Of a stretch of DNA of 64,000 bases, positions 57,177 to 64,000 are shown piece after piece. A program made the translations under genes and the position numbers. Each line of letters starts with the position of its first letter. Position 1 is the stretch's first letter. Source of the stretch: Dyella sp. GSA-30 (GTDB lineage: Bacteria > Pseudomonadota > Gammaproteobacteria > Xanthomonadales > Rhodanobacteraceae); the NCBI RefSeq assembly GCF_027924605.1, contig NZ_AP027042.1, positions 3,883,524 through 3,947,523 of the forward strand. The letters run 5' to 3'. Under the pieces are notes generated by a model. That model saw only the letters and a list, made by a program, of their open reading frames with translations, had not been told where the DNA came from and made no database searches.

Positions 57177-57647
57177 CTATTGCTCGGTCACTGTGATTTG
57201 AGTTGCGGCCAGCCACACCACGGCGTGCCGATACGCGGTGATGTCGCTGCGCGCCTGCCCGTCCTTGGCCTGGTAATTGGCGAAGCCGTAGACGGCGATC
57301 GCCTTGCCGGCCTTGCTGGGCAACGCCACCGGGTCGATCACCGTGGCCGGTGGAATCTGCAGCGATACGACATCGATGTTCTTACCCAGGCCGCTCAGCA
57401 AGGCCGTCTTCTGCGCAAACCAGTCCGGACCGCTCTTGGGCAGCATGGCGACACTGGTCGTGTCATAGACAAAGACGATATCGAGCATCGTCGCCGAATT
57501 GAGATTGGCGCCCGGTGGCGCCGCCACACGCACGCTGCTCAGACTCGTCGTCTTCTGGTGCCCGGGCAGCAGACTGGCAATCGTGCTGCAGCCAGAAAGC
57601 GCGACCAGCGCCAGCACGATGAATGCGATGCGGGCAAGGCCACGCAT
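57177..57647 (-). CDS. tssJ: T6SS outer-membrane lipoprotein TssJ
   Basis: 156 residues from ATG 57647, giving a lipoprotein signal (RIAFIVLALVALSGCS) with lipobox LSGC. The mature part has the TssJ pattern (VRVAAPPGANLNSATMLDIV, then FVYDTTSVAMLP). The start overlaps the stop of the upstream DUF4150 gene by one base. TssJ anchors the TssM periplasmic domain to the outer membrane. Confidence 0.92.
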   Translation of the reverse strand: MRGLARIAFIVLALVALSGCSTIASLLPGHQKTTSLSSVRVAAPPGANLNSATMLDIVFVYDTTSVAMLPKSGPDWFAQKTALLSGLGKNIDVVSLQIPPATVIDPVALPSKAGKAIAVYGFANYQAKDGQARSDITAYRHAVVWLAATQITVTEQ

Positions 57648-58045
57648 CAGCTGAGCACCACCACGGTGACCTGCGCCGGCGTCAGCGACACGCCGACCAT
57701 ATTCGGCAACAGGCCGTTCTGCCCCACGACGCCCAGCATGTGGGTGCACGGGATGCAGCCCATGAACACCTTGAAGCTGCCGAGCAACGAACGGAACGGC
57801 CCCATGAACAGATGCGACACCACACCGCCTTCCGCACCGGGCTGGTCGCCGTTGCTGATCGCACCGACCGTGACGAGATTCTCGGCCAGGCCACCGCCGA
57901 CGATCACTTCGAACTGCGCGGGAATATCGGCGAACGACAAGGCGATATTCGGGAACGGCATCGGCGTGGGAATGCCCAACACCGGCACGAAGCACACGTC
58001 CGGAAAAGCGAGGTTCAGCACGCCAAGGTTGGTGTTGACGAACAT
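57647..58045 (-). CDS. PAAR-like DUF4150 protein
   Basis: 132 residues of the DUF4150 type: FPDVCFVPVLGIPTPMPFPN followed by IAL, then GGGVVSHLFMG-like GGVVSHLFMGPFRSLLGSF and IPCTHMLG. DUF4150 proteins resemble PAAR tips that cap the VgrG spike and connect cargo. It is encoded after the DUF3540 gene and translationally coupled to tssJ. There is no toxin extension, so any effector must be a separate protein or bind through an adaptor. Confidence 0.85.
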   Translation of the reverse strand: MFVNTNLGVLNLAFPDVCFVPVLGIPTPMPFPNIALSFADIPAQFEVIVGGGLAENLVTVGAISNGDQPGAEGGVVSHLFMGPFRSLLGSFKVFMGCIPCTHMLGVVGQNGLLPNMVGVSLTPAQVTVVVLS

Positions 58046-58048
58046 GGC

Positions 58049-58594
58049 TCAACCCAGGCTGATGCGTTCGGCATCGATCTTGGCATCCTGCCGCGCAGTG
58101 ATCATCGTCTGCTCGCCATGCAGGCGCAGCAGTTGCCGGGCGTTGAGCAGAAACTGCTCGACCTGACCAATGTAGCTGCGCGCGGTTTGTACCAGCGACT
58201 CCGACGCATTGGTAAAGATCTGCCGGGCATTGAGCGACAACGGCCCCTGCACCGCAGTCAGCTCGATCTCGTTACTGGCGCGCAAGGCAATGGTCTGGCT
58301 GGAGATATCCACGTTGGCCTGACGAATCGACACGCTGTCGGCACCGGGCACCGCCAGGGTGGCGCGACCGCCGTCTTCGCGCGAAAGCACGTGCAGCACA
58401 AAATGCTCGCCGCCAGCAGCACTGATCAGCAGCACGCGATCGCCGGCCTGCGGTGTCACCAGGCAGGACACCGCCTGACGAGCCGGCCGGCCGTCGTCCA
58501 GACGCCAGGAGTCGCCGCCAAGCGCTTCATGGATGACGGCTTCGAACCAATACGGTGCATGACGTGAAGGTTTGGCGCGATGGGCAGCGAACAT
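58049..58594 (-). CDS. DUF3540 protein of T6SS tip module
   Basis: 181 residues. A beta-rich segment (VSCLVTPQAGDRVLLISAAG, then EHFVLHVLSRED) is followed by a regularly spaced strand region (ADSVSIRQANVDISSQTIAL, ASNEIELTAVQGPLSLNA) that looks like a short VgrG-type beta-helix, then a helical C-terminus. This matches DUF3540, found in T6SS loci next to DUF2169 and DUF4150 genes. The molecular role is not established; resemblance to the VgrG stalk suggests a spike or adaptor part. It shares one base with the upstream pentapeptide gene. Confidence 0.8.
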   Translation of the reverse strand: MFAAHRAKPSRHAPYWFEAVIHEALGGDSWRLDDGRPARQAVSCLVTPQAGDRVLLISAAGGEHFVLHVLSREDGGRATLAVPGADSVSIRQANVDISSQTIALRASNEIELTAVQGPLSLNARQIFTNASESLVQTARSYIGQVEQFLLNARQLLRLHGEQTMITARQDAKIDAERISLG

Positions 58595-59661
58595 CAGTGC
58601 ATCTCCAGAGAAAGTGAGCGCGCCTCGGCAACCAGGCGTGCAGGTGACGTGCTGCGCAGGCGTCGACTTTGGGCGCCGTGCAGATCGACATCGACAAAAC
58701 GGGTGTTGTGATGACTGCTATGGGCGAGGTTGGCGTGTTGCAGGCCGATGCCCTCGCCTTGGGCATGGTCGAAGCGCGCGTAGCGCAGATCGGCGCCGCC
58801 AAGCTCGACCTGTTGCAGGTGACTGTGATCCCAGACACTGCCGCCCGCATGCGCCTTGCGTAGCGAAACACGCTGCATCGATGCGGACTGAAACAGACTG
58901 CCCTCGCACAGAGCGGCATCGGCGTCGACATCGATCCATGTCGATTCCAGCAGCAAGGCGTTCCCCAGGTTTGCACCACGCAGGTTGCAGCGCTCGAATC
59001 GGGCCTGGCGGCAGTTGGCTTCGCGCAGATCGGCTCCGTGCAGGTCGACATCGACAAAGCTTGCCGTTTCGAGCATGCAACGCTGCAGACATAGTCCGCT
59101 CAAGTCCATGCCATCAAACCGTCCCGCGCGCAGCACCGATGCCTGCGCGACCAGCCCCCTCAGCCGGAGGCTGCGAAAGTCCACATCGGGCATCACCGTT
59201 TGCGACAGGACGGCATGCTCGAACACTGCACCGTCCAGCTGGCTTTGCGCGATGACGGCGCGATGCAGGTTGGCCTTGTTGAAGTCGATCCGGCGCATGT
59301 CCACTTGGGTGAACGCGCTCAAGGCGATACCACTCGCACCCCAGGCGGTATCGCATAGTGTTCCCTGAGTAATCGCCGTCTGATTCAGCGTGGCGCCTTC
59401 CCAGCGTGATTGGCCGAGTTGGCAACGAGTGAAGCTGCAGCTGTCGAGTGCGGCACCGCGAAAATCCGCTCCGCTCAAGTCGCAATCCACAAAAGCCACA
59501 CCACTCAGGCGGCTCTGGCGCAGGCCGGCGCCGATCCAGGTGACCCGACTGGCAACAAGGTTGTCGATCTGCCGACCGCTACCGTCCAGCGCCCCCAGAT
59601 CCACCGCATGTAGCGGCCGCCCCAGGCGTTGCAGATGCTCGATGTCGCTCCACTGGATCAT
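58594..59661 (-). CDS. Pentapeptide-repeat protein of T6SS tip module
   Basis: 355 residues from ATG 59661, which overlaps the upstream stop by 4 bp (ATGA). Apart from a short N-terminal helix (IQWSDIEHLQRLGRP) it is almost entirely A(D/N)LxX-type pentapeptides (CDLSGADFRGAALDSC, LHGADLREANCRQARFERC), predicting one long right-handed quadrilateral beta-helix. The reading frame to 59919 lies in a region coding for the previous gene and should not be used. It could be a structural adaptor or a DNA-mimic-like factor; I favour an adaptor because of the neighbouring DUF2169-pentapeptide fusion. Confidence 0.85.
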   Translation of the reverse strand: MIQWSDIEHLQRLGRPLHAVDLGALDGSGRQIDNLVASRVTWIGAGLRQSRLSGVAFVDCDLSGADFRGAALDSCSFTRCQLGQSRWEGATLNQTAITQGTLCDTAWGASGIALSAFTQVDMRRIDFNKANLHRAVIAQSQLDGAVFEHAVLSQTVMPDVDFRSLRLRGLVAQASVLRAGRFDGMDLSGLCLQRCMLETASFVDVDLHGADLREANCRQARFERCNLRGANLGNALLLESTWIDVDADAALCEGSLFQSASMQRVSLRKAHAGGSVWDHSHLQQVELGGADLRYARFDHAQGEGIGLQHANLAHSSHHNTRFVDVDLHGAQSRRLRSTSPARLVAEARSLSLEMH

Positions 59662-62246
59662 CCGCGCAGACTCCGGCCCGGCTCGATGCGTACGCCATCG
59701 AGGCAGGCATGCTCGAACAGGGCTTCGGTGCATTCGGCTTGCACGAAGTTGGCGTCGCGCAGGTTGGCCAGGCGAAAATCCGCGCGCCGGCACATGGCCT
59801 GGAAGAAATCCGCCGATTCGGCGTGACACGAGGTGAGCACGCCGCCCATGAACAACGAGCGGTAGAACAGCGTGTGTTCGAGCATGGCGTGATTGAGCCG
59901 CGTACCGCTGAAATCGCATTCGCGGAACTCGCCTTCGCTCAGGTTGGCATCGACCAGCGTCGCATCGCGCCAGCTGCTATGACCGGCGTGCACACGCCGC
60001 AGATCGGCACGTGACCAGTCTGCGCCACCGCCGCCTTGGACACGGCTCAGCTCGGCGCCCGTCCACACGCTGTCGTTCAAACGGCATTCCATCAGTACGC
60101 TGCGGCTGAGTGCCGCTTCCTGCCAGTCGCTATTGAGGAAACTCGACCCGAGCGCGACCGTGCGCTGCCAGACCGAATGCGCCCAGCGGCTGCCGTCACC
60201 CTTGGCATGCAACAGGACGCAATCGCTCAAGGTGGCATGCTCCAGGTTGGCGTCGTCGAGCACGATGTTCGGCGCCACCCATTGTTCGAAGCGGGCGCCG
60301 GCCAGATCCGCGCCGCGCCAATCGGCTTCGGTGGCTTGCGTGCCGGTGAAGCGAGCGCCACGAAAAATCGCGCGGTGCGCCCGTGTGCGCGCCAGATTGG
60401 CGCCGTCGAAACACGCGGCCGCACAGTTGGCTTGATCCATGGTGGCGCCGGTCAAGGCGACGTCGCTGAGATCGGCACCGTCCAGCTGCGCACCACTCAG
60501 ATCGGATGCCTCGAGTAAGGCCCCGCGCAAGTCCGCCCCCGAGAGCATGGCGCCGCGCAGGTTGGCGCCAGCCAGATCGCAGCCATGCAGCGAGCCGCCC
60601 TCACGCAGCCGCAACAAGATCCACTGCCCGATCGCCGCAGCGGCTTCCGGTGTCAGCGGCAAACCCGACGCGCTGGGCTGTGGTGCCGCCAGCCGGCCTC
60701 GTCGTTGCAGGTCCTGGACCTGCTCGATCGATATGCTCGGGACGCCGAACATCGCACCGAATTCGGCCAATGAAAGCCCTGGCTCGCCTTTGCCGTTCGC
60801 TCGTGCCAATGCCTGCTCGATCGTGGTTGCAGCCTGCGGTGCTACAGCCGGCAGCTCGGCTAACTGCTCAGCCGCTTCCTTGCGACGCGCCTGCGCTTGT
60901 TCGCTGGCCTGTGCACCCACCTGCTCGGCCGCATCGAGCAAGGCACCCAGGTCAAAATCCCCGCGCTTTATCGCCGCATTGCTAGGCACGGGTAACGGCG
61001 GCACCAGGCTTGCGACGGCCGGCGGTGCGGGCATGCCGCTGCTTGCCTCGAACTCGGCGGCAAGCCCGGCATCGCGCTCGGCCTGTGCAGCTTGTCGCTG
61101 CGTGACTTCTTCAAGCTCCTCCGCCTGGCGCGTAGCGCGCACACCGGCATCGGGCTCCGGCGTCAGCTGGGCCTCGTTGAAGACATGCCGTGCGGCAGTA
61201 TCGCGATTGAGGCGCAGGGCAAGCACCTGGCCGTAGTGCGAGAGCGAACGCGGCGAATCGCCGGCGTGCTCGTACGCCACCATCAACGCTTCCACGTCCA
61301 GGGCGAGACTGTCTTCGACGTCGATCTCGCCACGATGAATCGCTATCCCGAGCTCCGCATCCGGGAAGAACCACACCGTATCGAATGCGAGCGCCACTTC
61401 TTCGACCGCATCGGCGGGATGGCCGGCACGATGCGTGAAGGCGCGCGGACGGAACTCCGGTAGCTGCCCTTCGATGACCGGCAATGTCGGATGCATGCCT
61501 TCGAGACGATAGCTTTCGCCACCTTCGAAAAAGCCGAGGATGCGCTGATCCAGCGGTGCCGCATTGAAGAACTCGCGATGCGTATCGTCGGCCAGCCCGG
61601 GATAAGGCTCGCTCTGCCAGCGTCGCCCATAGGTACCAATCCATTGACGGCGCGGCAGCCAGCCGACGTCGAGCTGCCCGAAACCGGCCGGCGCATAGCG
61701 GCGTCGATGCCCCCGTACCGGGCGATCGGGGTTCTCGATATTCGGCATGCGCCCTTGATTGCGGCCGAACAGTGCGGCAAACGGATTGGGATCGTAGCCG
61801 CAACCCTCGGGATTGCCCGGATGCCGTTGCCCGCCATACGCACGGCTCCAGCTCAACGGCATCTGCGTGAACGGCGACGGCTCGGTGATCCGGAAGAACG
61901 GCAGCATGCCGTACATCCATTCGCGATCGCCCAGCACACGCAATGACTTGTCGATCTTGCCCAGCTTCAATCGCACCAGTTGCTCGGTCGTTGCCAGGCC
62001 GTGCGCGGCGTATGCGCTCCCGGCAAGCAGCACCTCGCCACGCGCCTTGGGCATCAACTCATCGAGCGGCCGGCCTGACGGCAGGGCCGCCATCACCTTG
62101 CGCCATTGCAGGTTGTCGCGCAGCAGGCTGTCGACACGACCGCCCAGCGTGAAGAAACTCAAGGTCGCGACCAGTAGCCGGTGCCTGCCCTGCCAGCGGT
62201 AGGGGCGATGCATCAGACCCAGCGTCATTGGTTTGACGATCTTCAT
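59658..62246 (-). CDS. DUF2169 adaptor fused to pentapeptide-repeat domain
   Basis: 862 residues. The N-terminal 290 residues are a DUF2169 domain (RAYGGQRHPGNPEGCGYDPN, then PAGFGQLDVGWLPRRQWIGT and FFNAAPLDQR). The middle (about res 370-530) is Ala/Glu/Gln-rich and probably coiled (EELEEVTQRQAAQAERDAG). From about res 548 to the end are pentapeptide repeats (CDLAGANLRGAMLSGADLRG). In Agrobacterium a DUF2169 protein is needed to load a PAAR-linked effector onto VgrG, so this is probably the loading adaptor. It lies between vgrG (7 bp) and the second pentapeptide gene. Confidence 0.88.
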   Translation of the reverse strand: MKIVKPMTLGLMHRPYRWQGRHRLLVATLSFFTLGGRVDSLLRDNLQWRKVMAALPSGRPLDELMPKARGEVLLAGSAYAAHGLATTEQLVRLKLGKIDKSLRVLGDREWMYGMLPFFRITEPSPFTQMPLSWSRAYGGQRHPGNPEGCGYDPNPFAALFGRNQGRMPNIENPDRPVRGHRRRYAPAGFGQLDVGWLPRRQWIGTYGRRWQSEPYPGLADDTHREFFNAAPLDQRILGFFEGGESYRLEGMHPTLPVIEGQLPEFRPRAFTHRAGHPADAVEEVALAFDTVWFFPDAELGIAIHRGEIDVEDSLALDVEALMVAYEHAGDSPRSLSHYGQVLALRLNRDTAARHVFNEAQLTPEPDAGVRATRQAEELEEVTQRQAAQAERDAGLAAEFEASSGMPAPPAVASLVPPLPVPSNAAIKRGDFDLGALLDAAEQVGAQASEQAQARRKEAAEQLAELPAVAPQAATTIEQALARANGKGEPGLSLAEFGAMFGVPSISIEQVQDLQRRGRLAAPQPSASGLPLTPEAAAAIGQWILLRLREGGSLHGCDLAGANLRGAMLSGADLRGALLEASDLSGAQLDGADLSDVALTGATMDQANCAAACFDGANLARTRAHRAIFRGARFTGTQATEADWRGADLAGARFEQWVAPNIVLDDANLEHATLSDCVLLHAKGDGSRWAHSVWQRTVALGSSFLNSDWQEAALSRSVLMECRLNDSVWTGAELSRVQGGGGADWSRADLRRVHAGHSSWRDATLVDANLSEGEFRECDFSGTRLNHAMLEHTLFYRSLFMGGVLTSCHAESADFFQAMCRRADFRLANLRDANFVQAECTEALFEHACLDGVRIEPGRSLRG

Positions 62247-62253
62247 GCGCGCC

Positions 62254-64000
62254 TCATACGTAGATATAGATGGTCGGAATCGAGATACTCAGGCCGACGA
62301 TTTCCATCGACAGGCGTGCGCCCGCGATCGTCAGCGACGCACCCGTTCCGGTAATGTCCACCGCGGTCGATGAGCCATGAATACCTACGCGCGTCTCGCT
62401 GCCGGTCACGCTGACATCGGTGGTATCGCCGGTGACCGAAATACTGCTGTTGCTGCCGGTCACGCTCAGCCGGGCGCTGCTGCCGACGACACTCAGGTCG
62501 TTGCTGCTGCCGGTCATGTTCATCTGCGACGACACGCCGGTGATCGACATGCCGGTGCTCAGGCCCGTGAGATTGGTCTGGATGCTGCTACCGGTCGCCG
62601 AGGTCATCTCGCTGCTGCCGGTGGCGGAGATCGACTGTGCGATACCGGTGACCGAGGTGCTGTCGCTCATGCCGGTGATCGATGCATCGGTGCGCACACC
62701 GGTCAGGCCGACTTGCGCGGCCAGCCCTGTCGTGGAGGTACCCATGCTCAAGCCGGTCGACGACACCGACGTCGTCATGCCGATCGTGTCGATCGAGCTG
62801 TTCATGCCGATCGTGTTGATATTGCTTTGCTGATTGGTAGTCGAATGGCCAACTACGATGTTCTGCGTCGACAGACGCGTGGCCGTGCCGGTGACGACGT
62901 CTTCGCCATAGGTGTCGCCATTGACCGTGGAATAACTGGTCGTTCCGCCCAGCGTGCTCTTGCTCCACACCTCCTTGGCTTCCTGTGTGCTGTAGGTGCT
63001 GCCGAACGAATCGGAGCGACTGAGCAGGCCGTTGGCACCGTTTTCGGAGGTGGAATAGCTGTAGCTGGCCCCTTGCGAGTAACTGGTATCGCGGTACTGG
63101 CCGCTTTCGTAGGTCGAGTTGACGATACCGACGGCGCGGTCCAGATCGTAGGCGGAGGTACGTCCAAAGCGGATGCTCTGCCCGTCGCCGTAGCTGGTCG
63201 AGTAATTGCTGCCCACATGCGTATTGGCGGTCCAGCCCGACGGCGTCACGACCAGGCTGCCGTTCGCCTGCACGATGTTCTGCACCTCAGGCAGCTCGGA
63301 CTCGTCATTGGCGCGCGCCACCAGCACGGTCACGCCGATCTCGGGCACCGTCTGCATGCTTGCCGACAGCTTGATCCAGACCGGCGCGCTGGTGGCGCCC
63401 GGACTGGAAAACTGCACATACACGCCCTTGGCCATCAGGTTGGGCGGCGCCGCCTGGGTATCGCGCAGGCGACTCAGCTCCGGGTCGAAATTGCTTGGTT
63501 CGTAAAAGCGCCAGTCCGTTGGGCCCTGCCCTGCGACGTCGACGACTTTGGCGAGAATCGCGCCCTGCTGGGTATCGGCCACCGAGAACGGCGTAAGCAT
63601 GGCGGCCGCATCGGTGGACTCGAAACTGTTGGTATAGCCACCGTCGGCGCTGGCCTTGTGCTGCACCTTGTTCAACACAAAAGCCTTGCCTTCGAGCGAC
63701 GGCCGCACCGGCGAAGGATGCATGCCCTGCGCCACCTCGCCATTGAGCGTGAACTGGTAACCGATGCGAAATCCCGAGCAGGTGCTGCCGCCGGAGAGCT
63801 GCCGCGCGGAACCGGCCATGCTCGACGCCGTCGTGCGCACATACTCGCGCACGGTCGAACTGCTCATGCCGTACTGGTAGCTGCGATATTGATTGAACGG
63901 CAGTTCACCCGTATCGGCGGGGGTATACGAAGCGAAGGTCTGAAAGGTCGGCACCGGATCCTGGTCGGCGGCATTTTCCTGATGCGCGAACCGCCCGTTG
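62254..64000 (-). CDS. vgrG: VgrG spike protein, N-terminus outside window
   Basis: The frame is open to the right edge, so the true start lies outside; GTG 63954 is only the first internal start codon. The visible 580 or so residues hold the end of the gp27-like part (GFRIGYQFTLNGEVAQGMHP), an OB-fold/gp5-like part (GAILAKVVDVAGQGPTDW, VPEIGVTVLVARANDESELP) and a Tyr/Ser-rich stalk (SYSQGASYSYSTSENG). It ends in 20 tandem nonapeptides before the terminus IYIYV. VgrG trimers form the membrane-piercing spike and carry effectors. It is followed by the DUF2169 adaptor gene. No C-terminal toxin domain is present. Confidence 0.88.
   Translation of the reverse strand, partial: NGRFAHQENAADQDPVPTFQTFASYTPADTGELPFNQYRSYQYGMSSSTVREYVRTTASSMAGSARQLSGGSTCSGFRIGYQFTLNGEVAQGMHPSPVRPSLEGKAFVLNKVQHKASADGGYTNSFESTDAAAMLTPFSVADTQQGAILAKVVDVAGQGPTDWRFYEPSNFDPELSRLRDTQAAPPNLMAKGVYVQFSSPGATSAPVWIKLSASMQTVPEIGVTVLVARANDESELPEVQNIVQANGSLVVTPSGWTANTHVGSNYSTSYGDGQSIRFGRTSAYDLDRAVGIVNSTYESGQYRDTSYSQGASYSYSTSENGANGLLSRSDSFGSTYSTQEAKEVWSKSTLGGTTSYSTVNGDTYGEDVVTGTATRLSTQNIVVGHSTTNQQSNINTIGMNSSIDTIGMTTSVSSTGLSMGTSTTGLAAQVGLTGVRTDASITGMSDSTSVTGIAQSISATGSSEMTSATGSSIQTNLTGLSTGMSITGVSSQMNMTGSSNDLSVVGSSARLSVTGSNSSISVTGDTTDVSVTGSETRVGIHGSSTAVDITGTGASLTIAGARLSMEIVGLSISIPTIYIYV
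62269..62808 (-). repeat. 20 tandem nonapeptide (27-nt) repeats in VgrG needle
   Basis: Twenty consecutive 9-residue units start with Gly and usually end in Thr with a beta-strand pattern, for example GMSDSTSVT, GSSARLSVT, GSNSSISVT and GDTTDVSVT. The register is unbroken from GMNSSIDTI to GLSISIPTI. The DNA copies are diverged, so this is protein-level repetition kept by selection. Confidence 0.9.

Noticed and set aside
57648-58052. Upstream extension of tssJ
   Set aside because: It covers the DUF4150 gene in another frame and hides the lipoprotein signal that begins at 57647.

Overview
The window looks like part of a GC-rich gammaproteobacterial chromosome, probably of the Xanthomonadales/Rhodanobacteraceae type (Dyella/Luteibacter-like). 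The hints are several large TonB-dependent receptors, one of the family common in xanthomonads, REP-like GTAGGAGCGGCTTCAGCCGC repeats, and receptor genes beside glycosidases. This placement is inference. I see no rRNA, tRNA, CRISPR array, insertion sequence or replication origin.

Bases 1-22013, minus strand: right-hand part of a trans-acyltransferase polyketide cluster, probably a PKS/NRPS hybrid. Reading leftwards, a Sfp-type phosphopantetheinyl transferase is followed by an MbtH-like protein, a three-domain trans-acting enzyme (acylhydrolase-like AT, malonyl AT, PfaD-type enoyl reductase) and one giant PKS gene that runs off the left edge (at least 5465 residues). Its visible modules are KS-DH-KR-ACP, KS-DH-KR-ACP, KS-DH-ACP and KS-DH-KR-ACP. 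None contains an AT, so the separate AT must load malonyl units and the ER may act in trans. The MbtH gene implies an NRPS adenylation domain outside the window.

Bases 22193-34642: a TonB receptor divergent from the transferase; a small signalling group (Cache/HAMP membrane sensor without an output domain, a DUF4388-like protein, a 35-residue membrane peptide); a Tat-exported membrane dehydrogenase of the gluconate/alcohol type (small subunit, GMC flavoprotein, triheme cytochrome c); an M23-like peptidase; and two envelope proteins of unknown role. Inverted-repeat elements lie in the gaps.

Bases 34639-47489: a 272-bp nested palindromic element between two convergent genes; a GH3 beta-glucosidase; a plus-strand operon of TonB receptor, Tat-type flavin amine oxidase, monoheme cytochrome c and secreted RidA-like protein, which reads as a cell-envelope amine-oxidation pathway; and a minus-strand pair of GH29 alpha-L-fucosidase and TonB receptor for fucosylated glycans.

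Bases 48046-64000, minus strand: part of a type VI secretion locus. In transcription order it holds a VgrG with a long nonapeptide-repeat needle (cut by the right edge), a DUF2169-pentapeptide fusion, a second pentapeptide protein, a DUF3540 protein, a DUF4150 PAAR-like protein, TssJ, TssK, TssL, TssM, TssA and two unrecognised basic proteins that are candidate effectors. The sheath, tube, baseplate and ClpV genes are not in the window and may lie to the right.
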